From NCBI GenBank assembly GCA_017165825.1, contig CM029387.1:2511001-2575000 (forward strand): a stretch of 64,000 bases of DNA, in the 5' to 3' direction. The notes under the pieces are model-generated. The model ran no database searches and was not told the DNA's origin. It saw only the letters and a program-made list of their open reading frames with translations. This document shows, piece after piece, positions 59,591 through 64,000 of the stretch. The DNA comes from Hepsetus odoe. Lineage: Eukaryota > Chordata > Actinopteri > Characiformes > Hepsetidae. Both the position numbers and the translations under genes were made by a program. Position 1 is the stretch's first letter, and the number at the start of each line of letters is the position of its first letter.

Positions 59591-61410
59591 GTTCTTGAAC
59601 CTGCTCCATTCAGTATTCTTCGATTGTCATATCTGGTTCCAGCTTGGAACCAACTTTTCTGGTTCTGAACCATTTTTTTTTGGTCTGAACACTCGAATGG
59701 TTAAATACGGTTCTCTGATTAAGGTTTAAGCTCTAGTTTAGTGTAGAAATGGCTCTGATTTGCTCTGTTTTGTTGCAAAATGATGAAAACCCTATCCCAT
59801 GATGCAGCATTTACGCATAATTGCATTTCTTTCTGTCAAAAAGGTTTCAAATGTCTGATGTCAAGCTGAAGCATTTGTCCAATATTACAGAAAATGGCAG
59901 TTTCCACCACTGGCATCATTAAAGATTTAGCAAAAATCCCTCCAATGGCAGCCAGTTCTGATTCAGCGCAAATATGGAGCCAATGCAACATGAAATATAT
60001 CTCAAAATATGTTGGCAAAGCTCTCCAACCATGAGAGCTGTCCCGCCATAGCGATGGAGCTTACACCCTGAAAGGTACCATTAAGTAAAACATATCCTGC
60101 TGGAGGCTGAGGGCACGAGGGTAAGTTCAGAAGGAGCCTCAGAATGGCTGTAGAGGACATGGACGAGTGCTTTTGGAGGAGCGCTCATCCGAGGCAGGTC
60201 ATGTTCGCGAAATGGAGATCTTGTTGCTCATTACCGGTACAAAAGGTCCAAACTCCTCAGACTACTTTGATGGCTTTTCTTTTGTTAGAAAGAATCCGAG
60301 GCATGTGGCCATTTTCTGCTCCTTTGTACCGACTTTGACCTCCCTCTCCTTCTCAAGAGCCCAACTCGCCGCGATCGACCCGTGTGTGAAACGGCTGCAT
60401 TCACACTCCCATAGCCGGAGAATCCCCACAATTCTCGGCTCCTCGAGACCTGCATGAGGCAGCGACGAGGCATTCAGGGTGTTTACGCTGAACTTTACTA
60501 AGCAGTGAACTCTGGAAGCTTTCCATTGGAGGGAATTTTGCGTTGTGAAATGTTGAGCCATGTCCGTAATGGAAGCTGCACTTTTCTGTAATGTTTACGC
60601 AAAGTGTAATGATATTTTTAAACCAAACGCAATTATGTAAAAAGAAAAATGCATAAATGTTGCATCATGGAACTGGATTTTCATCATCCTACAACAAACA
60701 GAGCAAACCCAGCTCCATTAAAGTTTATTCAAACTTCACTTGCCAGTCTGCTTCTCCATCTTATCTGGAAAATGTGGCTGTTTTTGCAGATTTGCAGAAA
60801 AAGAAGGATTATAATCACCATATTCAGAATTCTGCATACCTTTCTTAAACCATCCGATGAAAGCCCACTGAGGGAAGTGAGGGAAGCAGACGGAAAATGG
60901 AGATACTTTGTGGACAGTGCAAATTCTAAACTATGAAGAGAGACCGCATTAGTGCTTGTAAGAAGGAAAGATGTTTGGATAGGAATTCCTTCATGTTTCT
61001 CTAATGAACATCCTGGAGAAATGGATCAAGATTTGTGCAGACATAAGCTGTTAATAACCTATTAATATAATTTACATTAAAAAGAAAATAATTTAAGGAT
61101 TAAGGATCGGTCTTATGTAACTGGAGTCGTGTCCAGCAGCAAGAAAGAGTCTGTAAATCAGGAACCGTTCTTCTTCACTGCTGGTTCCCATCCTGCGTTT
61201 TTAGAGGTGCTCTGTGAGTCACCTTTCCTGGAGACATCAGAGTAAACAAAGCCACGCTTTCTCCAGGCATCAACAGAGGGGAGCTCTGGCATAAACAAAG
61301 AAAGGGACGCTAGAGTATGTGCTCCGGCAGGCATGCAGATTCCGAAGAAGCAGAAGAGAGAATTTTTTGAGAGGTTTTCAACTTCGTGAAGCCAGTTTGG
61401 TTGCAGATAT

Positions 61411-62145
61411 AGCACTGAGCAATAGTCTTCCTTCATATTTTCTTCCAAAGATCCAGACTTTCCTGTATTGTTAATGTTTTGTTGAGGAGCCATTCTCCAG
61501 ATCTTCCTGAAGGACAGTGTTGTTGTCTCTCATGTTCAGTCCAGTCTCTGCACCTGAGCAGTTCTCCAGATCTTCCTGAAGGACAGTGTTGTTGTCTCTC
61601 ATGTTCAGTCCAGTCTCTGTACCTGAGCAGTTCTCCAGATCTTCCTGAAGGGCAGTGTTGTTGTCTCTCATCTTCAGTCCAGTCTCTGTACCTGAGCAGT
61701 TCTCCAGATCTTCCTGAAGGACAGTGTTGTTGTCTCTCATGTTCAGTCCAGTCTCTGTTCCTGAGCAGTTCTCCAGATCTTCCTGAAGGACAGTGTTGTT
61801 GTCTCTCATGTTCAGTCCAGTCTCTGTACCTGAGCAGTTTGATAGTTCTGTGTTGGTTAATCCACACAGTGATCTACGTCTGAACCTTCAAGCTGAACAA
61901 AGCGTCCAACTTAAGACATGAAGCGGTGAAGGAACAGGAGCAGATGATTCCAGATGATCAGGTGATTCGTTTACTGCTGATGCTGAACCATGAGCTGTTG
62001 GAACCTCTTTATCTAGAACCCTGCAGCCTGAAGCACTTTTTCCCCCATTCATTAAATCTTCTCAATATGCCAAAGATAAGATGAATATAAAAAGCATTTT
62101 ATACCAACAAGGTGATTCCCTCAAAAAAATGAAAACGAGGGCCGT
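61411..62145 (+). mobile_element. VNTR-MITE copy 5 (five 69-bp units)
   Basis: Left end AGCACTGAGCAATAGTCTTC is a diverged TIR after TATA. The left arm CCAAAGATCCAGACTTTCC matches copy 2. Five contiguous units run from 61492 to 61836 (5 x 69 bp), then the shared right arm (TTTGATAGTTCTGTGTTGG onwards). The right end fades near 62145. The units keep frames open on both strands for over 100 codons, which reflects 69 = 3 x 23 and no stop in those frames. Confidence 0.8.
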
Positions 62146-63488
62146 AAGACTAAACAACAGGAAATGCAGACAGAAAATGTGCTCCAGTCCGACCATCTAG
62201 GGTTGAAATAATGAGGGATTAAGAAATCATTTGGAGCAGGAAGTGACAGATAAATGTGAGACCCTGAAGGCAGAGGATTAGCAGGTAAAGGTTATAGTGA
62301 AGGAGAGAAATTCTCATGGGAGCTATATGGTCCTCACGACCCCTTAAACCGTTTAATTCAGTTTACTGTAATCACACTGGATGTCTGCTCATCTGTCAAG
62401 AGTCTTCATCCCCAACTTCTGACGCCATGAACTCTGAGGGGTTAATCTATTCCTAATGATTAAAACAGGTCTTAGGCAAGGTTTTCAGGCATGTCCAGAG
62501 AAGCCTTGCTTAGTAGATCAGTGTTAATGTGGGGTGGCAGGGTTTGAAAGAAAATAAATACTGAAGTTCCCCCCAAAAAAGAGGAAAAACCAAACCGTGG
62601 CAACATATTTTAGATCACCAAGGAAACGGGATGTGACACCGAGCAGCGAGTTTAACACCACTTTTTAAAAGGAGGATAATGTGACATCCTGTGTTTTTAA
62701 CTTTTATTTGAATAAGAACCTTACACAACTGGACTGAGTGAATGAATGCCTGGGAAAAAAGGTTTCAGGCACTCATAGTTAATGCTTCTGAACATTTCCC
62801 ACTTCTAAATCAAGCTGCTTAGGAATCTAATTATGTTCTGCAGAGTTCAACACATCAAGCCAACTGCAGGCTGTTAGACGCCAACCACAGGCAGAAGATA
62901 CAGACCAGGTTCTAGTCAGACCCCGTCTGAATTATTTTGGCCAGTTTAGCACGCTCACTCCATACTGACAGAATTAAAGACTATTAAAGCCTCGAACTTC
63001 AACTCCAATAAAAACAATCTACTGAAAATAATCCACATGAACTTCACCGCTTCACTTTCATCACCGTCTCTACTAGTTCTCCATCACGGACACACACTCC
63101 ACACACCCTGAACTCCACCGTCCACTCTCCCTGTCCTCTCTCTCACTCTCCTTCACTCTGTCCTGCACCGATGGACACACAGAGGGACGTCTCTTCTGTG
63201 TTTTTTTGTAATACACGTTCATTCCATAATGGATCCCACATCGCTGGCTTCACCGTAACGTGATTTCTAGAGGATACACGGTAATTAGTCAACGGCCCGC
63301 CAAGACAAAGATTTTTTTTTTTTTTTAAAGAAACTTGAAGAATCTGTGACAGCTTCCTATGTTTTTCTTTTGGGTTTCATTTAAGAACGTTCTTTAAAAC
63401 TTTCTTCAAAGAAAAGCTTTCATAAACACGGCCCCGCGCGTCTTCTGCCAACAAAAAAAAAAACCAAGCGGAGATTTTGAAAGAACAC

Positions 63489-63700
63489 GGCGTGAAGAAA
63501 CAGGAGCAGATGATTCCAGATGATCAGGCGATTCGTTTACTGCTGATGCCGAGTGATCGGAACCGCTTTATGGAGAACCTTGTGTCTTTAGCCACTTTGC
63601 AGCCAATCATTGAAACATTTGTTCTTTCATTAAATCTTCTCAACATGCTGAAGATAAGACAGTCTGACAGTCTTTAGGAACACTTTTAAGAGCTTCCTTA
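63489..63700 (+). mobile_element. VNTR-MITE fragment (right arm only)
   Basis: GTGAAGAAACAGGAGCAGAT to GATAAGACAGTCTGACAG matches the right arm of copies 2, 3 and 5. No 69-bp unit or TIR remains. Confidence 0.65.
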
Positions 63701-64000
63701 ATTTTTCCAAAGCTTTAATAAGCCCCAAGTGTCTTCCCAGTTCACAGCCAACAAAAAAAAAACCAAGCGAGGTTTCTGAATTGGCTCTATGGTCCTGCTT
63801 TAAGAACAGGTCCTGTTGAGTCAGGTGGGTGTTTGGCATTGCGAAAGCATCAGTCTCCCACACCGTCAACAGCGCTTTCCTTTCAATCCCACGAAGGCAC
63901 TGAAAAGACTCGCATTCTTTCCACCTGCTGATCCTCTGCAGCATACAAAGCAGCCCAGAGACAAATCACTTCAAAGCCTCCAGCAGCCCCTGTTCAAAGT

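Larger units (their letters stand above)
52571..64000. other. Upstream st3gal3 intron (incomplete at right edge)
   Basis: No further st3gal3 exon (sialylmotif L or the segment before GFWKS) was recognised, so this is read as one intron of at least 11.4 kb. Repeats and two candidate regulatory blocks are listed separately. Unlisted stretches (53160-54410, 55880-57160, 57260-59390, 59600-61410, 62150-63480, 63710-64000) are unique AT-rich DNA in which I see nothing definite. Confidence 0.6.

Overview
This is a vertebrate nuclear window, almost certainly from a ray-finned (teleost) fish, possibly an otophysan. The grounds are intron-split vertebrate genes separated by long AT-rich non-coding DNA, CA/GA microsatellites, many tRNA-derived SINEs with fish-type bodies and tails, Tc1-like transposons with TA target sites, and RTE-type LINE fragments. 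There are no operons or bacterial features.

Three protein-coding genes can be supported. (1) Positions 1158-1757 on the + strand hold the last coding exon of an EP4-type prostaglandin E2 receptor (ptger4-like): TM7 and a cytoplasmic tail of about 154 residues. (2) Positions 8766-10317 on the - strand hold a complete coding set, three exons and about 240 aa, for artemin (artn), a GDNF-family neurotrophic ligand. (3) Positions 44643-52570 on the - strand hold the last three coding exons of st3gal3 (beta-galactoside alpha-2,3-sialyltransferase 3); the rest of that gene lies beyond the right edge or in exons I could not see. st3gal3 followed by artn on the same strand matches the order I know from mammals, so this is a conserved synteny block. 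The ptger4-like gene converges on artn from the other side.

Layout: 1-1157 ptger4 intron with a SINE and a Tc1 scrap; 1158 to about 2880 last exon and 3' UTR; 2.9-8.8 kb intergenic DNA, part of it probably artn 3' UTR; 8.8-10.3 kb artn; 10.3-44.6 kb a 34-kb gene desert full of repeats; 44.6-52.6 kb st3gal3 3' exons; 52.6-64 kb an upstream st3gal3 intron. The desert holds a 15-bp minisatellite at 12.9-13.75 kb, a CT tract and a GA-rich tract at 23.7-24.8 kb, a 300-N assembly gap at 30.0-30.3 kb inside GGA repeats, RTE LINE and Tc1 copies, and several SINE families.

The most distinctive repeat is a Tc1/mariner-type MITE-like family with TIRs resembling CAGTGCTGTGCAAAAGTCTTGAGCC. It carries an internal 69-bp tandem repeat whose copy number differs between insertions (1, 2, 1, about 4 and 5). 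I found no new enzymatic or defence system. The best leads are this element family, a NAGNAG acceptor in st3gal3, the poly-lysine linker and alternative starts of artn, nested and inverted SINE insertions, and several repeat-free blocks that could be regulatory.
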